Below the pieces are notes generated by a model. That model did not search any database, had not been told where the DNA came from, and was given only the letters and a program-made list of their open reading frames with translations. DNA of 17,911 bases from SIG440 sp045647905 (GTDB lineage Bacteria; Bacillota; Clostridia; Monoglobales; Monoglobaceae), in contig JAZRMZ010000111.1 of the NCBI GenBank assembly GCA_045647905.1, positions 1 to 17,911 on the forward strand, read 5' to 3'. Positions 15,281 through 17,911 of this stretch are shown here, in pieces (the first letter of the stretch is position 1; each line of letters opens with the position of its first letter). The position numbers and the translations under genes were made by a program.

Positions 15281-17209
15281 ATGTTTCTTCCCATCTCGAA
15301 AGACGACATGAAAAAGCGTGGAATCAGTCAGCTTGATTTCATTTATATAATCGGTGATGCATACGTTGACCACTCCAGTTTTGGTCACGCAATAATTTCA
15401 AGAGTCCTTGAAAACGCAGGCTTCACCGTGGGCATAATTTCTCAACCCGACTGGCACAGTTGCGAACCCTTCAAAGCATTGGGTGAGCCCCGTCTGGGAT
15501 TTTTAGTATCTTCGGGAAACATTGACCCCATGGTCAATCACTACACAGTTTCAAAAAAAGTCCGTTCTCAGGATTTGTACTCCCCCGGAGGTCAGGCAGG
15601 AAAACGCCCCGATCGTGCAACAACGGTATACTGCAACCGTCTTCGTGAAGCATTCGGAAAGAAAATTCCAATAATCATCGGCGGAATCGAAGCAAGTTTG
15701 CGACGTTTTGCCCATTACGATTACTGGTCGGACAAGGTTCGCAGAAGCATTCTCATTGACAGCGGCGCAGATTTGCTTATTTACGGAATGGGAGAACATC
15801 AGATTGTTGAAATTGCCGAGCTTCTGAACTGCGGTGTTCCTGTGAATCAGATAAAAAATGTTCAGGGAACGGTTTACATCGAAGATGCAGACACAGAGTT
15901 TCCGCAGGATTATCTTGTTATCCCGTCCTTTGATGAGGTTACGGAAGACAAGAAAAAATATGCTGAAGCCACACGGATTCAATACGAAGAACAGGATGCC
16001 ATCAGGGGCAAGACTCTTGTTCAGAAGGATAATGACAAAAAATGTATTGTTCAGCTTCCTCCGTCACCACCCCTCACAACTCAGGAACTTGACAAGATAT
16101 ACGAACTTCCCTTTGAGGGAACATATCATCCGTCATACAAGCCTTTGGGCGGTGTTCCTGCAATTGAGGAAATTGAATTCAGTATAACCTCCTGCCGTGG
16201 TTGTTTTGGAAGCTGCAATTTTTGTGCACTCGCCTTCCATCAGGGCAGAACCGTTACCGCAAGAAGTCAGGAATCAATTTTGCGTGAAGCGGAAAAACTC
16301 ACTCAAAAGTCCAACTTCAAGGGGTACATTCACGATGTGGGCGGTCCAACAGCAAATTTCCGTGCCCCTTCCTGCAAAAAACAACTGAAATCGGGGGTCT
16401 GCAAAAACAAGCAATGTCTGTTCCCAACCCCGTGCAAAAATCTTGAAGTTTCTCACAGGGACTACCTTGAGCTTCTGCAAAAACTGAGGAAAATCCCCAA
16501 GGTAAAAAAAGTGTTTGTTCGTTCAGGCATCAGATTCGACTATCTGCTTTGCGACAAGGACGAAGGCTTTTTCACAGAGCTCTGCAAACACCACATAAGC
16601 GGACAGCTCAGAGTTGCACCCGAACATATTTCCGACAATGTTCTGAAATATATGGGAAAGCCTTCCCACGAAGTATACGAGAAATTTGTAAAAAAATTTG
16701 ATGCAATAAACAAAAGACTTGGCAAAGAACAGTATGCCGTCCCCTACCTTATGTCATCCCATCCCGGAAGCACATTAAAGGACGCAATCAAACTTGCAGA
16801 ATATCTCAACAGGCACAAGCTGAGCCCCGAACAGGTTCAGGACTTTTATCCCACACCGGGAAGTATTTCAACCTGTATGTACTATACAGAGATTGACCCA
16901 CGGACAATGAATCGGGTATACGTTGCAAAGGATTATAAAGAAAAGCAGTTGCAGCGAGCCCTCCTTCAGTTCCGTGACCCCAAGAATTACGATTTAATTT
17001 TAAAAGCATTAACAAAGGCAAAACGCCCTGACCTCATTGGTTTTGGAGCTGAATGCCTGATAAAACCACAAAAAGGAGAAAATAAAAATGGCAACAATAT
17101 TAAGCGGAAAAACAGTATCAGCAAGAATAAAGGAAAATCTCAAAACAGAAATAGAAAACCTGAAGAAAAACGGAACTCTCCCCGGACTCGCCGTAATCAT
17201 AGTAGGTGA
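15281..17209 (+). CDS. ygiQ: YgiQ-family radical SAM protein
   Basis: This 642-residue putative radical S-adenosylmethionine enzyme has the N-terminal YgiQ domain (MFLPISKDDMKKRG, then DFIYIIGDAYVDHSSFG; about 1-290). The radical SAM domain carries CFGSCNFC at 308-315, the CxxxCxxC motif that binds the 4Fe-4S cluster. Additional cysteines at 365, 374, 379 and 385 could hold a second metal site. The conserved body ends near ECLIKP (596). The last 40 residues are a Lys/Arg/Asn-rich tail read from DNA that also encodes the start of folD in another frame. I start at the ATG at 15281, six to eight bases after GAGGA; the upstream frame to 15233 overlaps the promoter. The reaction of this family is not established. 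Confidence 0.92.
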   Translation: MFLPISKDDMKKRGISQLDFIYIIGDAYVDHSSFGHAIISRVLENAGFTVGIISQPDWHSCEPFKALGEPRLGFLVSSGNIDPMVNHYTVSKKVRSQDLYSPGGQAGKRPDRATTVYCNRLREAFGKKIPIIIGGIEASLRRFAHYDYWSDKVRRSILIDSGADLLIYGMGEHQIVEIAELLNCGVPVNQIKNVQGTVYIEDADTEFPQDYLVIPSFDEVTEDKKKYAEATRIQYEEQDAIRGKTLVQKDNDKKCIVQLPPSPPLTTQELDKIYELPFEGTYHPSYKPLGGVPAIEEIEFSITSCRGCFGSCNFCALAFHQGRTVTARSQESILREAEKLTQKSNFKGYIHDVGGPTANFRAPSCKKQLKSGVCKNKQCLFPTPCKNLEVSHRDYLELLQKLRKIPKVKKVFVRSGIRFDYLLCDKDEGFFTELCKHHISGQLRVAPEHISDNVLKYMGKPSHEVYEKFVKKFDAINKRLGKEQYAVPYLMSSHPGSTLKDAIKLAEYLNRHKLSPEQVQDFYPTPGSISTCMYYTEIDPRTMNRVYVAKDYKEKQLQRALLQFRDPKNYDLILKALTKAKRPDLIGFGAECLIKPQKGENKNGNNIKRKNSISKNKGKSQNRNRKPEEKRNSPRTRRNHSR

Positions 17210-17911
17210 AGACCCTGCATCAAAGGTTTATGTGGGCAGAAAAGAAGCAATGTGTACAGAACTGGGTATGCATTCCGAAAAATTTGCCCTGCCCGAAGAA
17301 ACAACTCAGGACGAGCTTGTTGCACTTGTTGAAAAGCTCAACAACGACGACAGCATCCACGGAATCCTTGTTCAGTTACCTCTTCCCAAGCACCTTGACG
17401 AAAAGGCTGTTATAAACACAATCCGTCCCGAAAAGGATGTTGATGCATTCCACCCCGTGAATGTGGGTAAAATCATGATTGGCGACTATGACTTTGTTCC
17501 CTGTACACCTGCAGGAATTATGGAACTTATTGCCGAAAGTAATGTTGAAATCGAAGGCAAAAATTGTGTTGTAATCGGCAGAAGCAACATTGTTGGCAAG
17601 CCCATGAGTATGCTCCTCCTCCACAAAAACGGAACCGTAACAACCTGTCACTCACGCACAAAGGATTTGAAAGAAGTTACAAAACAGGCCGATATTCTTG
17701 TTGCGGCTGTTGGCAGAGCGAACTTTGTTACAGCAGACATGGTAAAGCCCGGAGCGGTTGTTATTGACGTTGGAATGAACCGTCTTGAAGACGGAAAGCT
17801 GGTTGGTGACGTTGCATTTGACGAGGTTGAAAAGGTTGCAGGTGCAATCACCCCTGTTCCCGGCGGCGTTGGGCCCATGACAATCGCTATGCTTATGCAA
17901 AACACACTTAC
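17088..17911 (+). CDS. folD: Methylenetetrahydrofolate dehydrogenase / methenyltetrahydrofolate cyclohydrolase (partial)
   Basis: This bifunctional cytoplasmic enzyme of one-carbon folate metabolism interconverts 5,10-methylene-, 5,10-methenyl- and 10-formyl-tetrahydrofolate using NADP. The first 274 residues are present, and the frame is cut by the window edge about ten residues short of the usual 280-285. The catalytic set is intact: Tyr48 and Lys52 in SKVYVGRK, Gln96 in VQLPLP and Asp119 in KDVDAFHP. The nucleotide-binding motif is GRSNIVGKPM (164-173), and the C-terminal signature is PVPGGVGPMTIAML. The ATG at 17088 follows GGAG by nine bases. The start lies 122 bases inside the end of ygiQ, so the two genes are co-transcribed. 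Confidence 0.95.
   Translation, partial: MATILSGKTVSARIKENLKTEIENLKKNGTLPGLAVIIVGEDPASKVYVGRKEAMCTELGMHSEKFALPEETTQDELVALVEKLNNDDSIHGILVQLPLPKHLDEKAVINTIRPEKDVDAFHPVNVGKIMIGDYDFVPCTPAGIMELIAESNVEIEGKNCVVIGRSNIVGKPMSMLLLHKNGTVTTCHSRTKDLKEVTKQADILVAAVGRANFVTADMVKPGAVVIDVGMNRLEDGKLVGDVAFDEVEKVAGAITPVPGGVGPMTIAMLMQNTL

Overview
The window reads as chromosomal DNA of a low-GC, anaerobic, probably endospore-forming Clostridia member (Oscillospirales-like by impression). The reasons are a sporulation sigma-G relative, an LplB-type sugar permease with a membrane-bound AraC regulator, an oxygen-sensitive activase/dehydratase fusion, the UPF0237/UPF0210 pair, and AGGAGG-type ribosome binding sites with consensus -35/-10 promoters. 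No rRNA, tRNA, CRISPR array, transposase or phage gene was seen.

Layout. Everything from 1 to about 15162 is on the minus strand; 15214 to the end is on the plus strand. Taken right to left in transcription order, the minus strand holds: a possible 36-residue hydrophobic peptide (14999-15109) behind a consensus promoter; the ACT protein UPF0237 and its partner UPF0210 (13231-14874); a 124-bp inverted-repeat element (13074-13197); an SGNH hydrolase and a DUF896 protein (11782-12997); an ECF sigma factor overlapping a putative membrane anti-sigma (10376-11729) and ending in a terminator; an EamA transporter, a sigma-G gene that lacks its N-terminal domain, and an IT-superfamily anion permease (7739-10279); a 1426-residue fusion of two activase ATPase modules with dehydratase-like modules (3343-7623) ending in a strong terminator; a membrane-anchored AraC regulator (922-3108); an array of five hairpins (706-889); and the start of an LplB-type sugar ABC permease (1-537, cut by the window edge). 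The plus strand holds ygiQ (radical SAM) overlapping folD by 122 bases; folD is cut by the right edge about ten residues before its end.

How the genes relate. The AraC regulator probably controls the sugar ABC transporter that begins at 537. The ECF sigma and its membrane partner look like an autoregulated envelope-signal switch. UPF0237 and UPF0210 form a conserved pair of unknown role. The EamA gene, the truncated sigma-G and the anion permease appear to share one vegetative promoter. The most striking points are the truncated sigma-G, the long ygiQ/folD overlap, the small peptide with a textbook promoter, and the two intergenic palindromic elements. I see no clearly new multi-gene defence or metabolic system.
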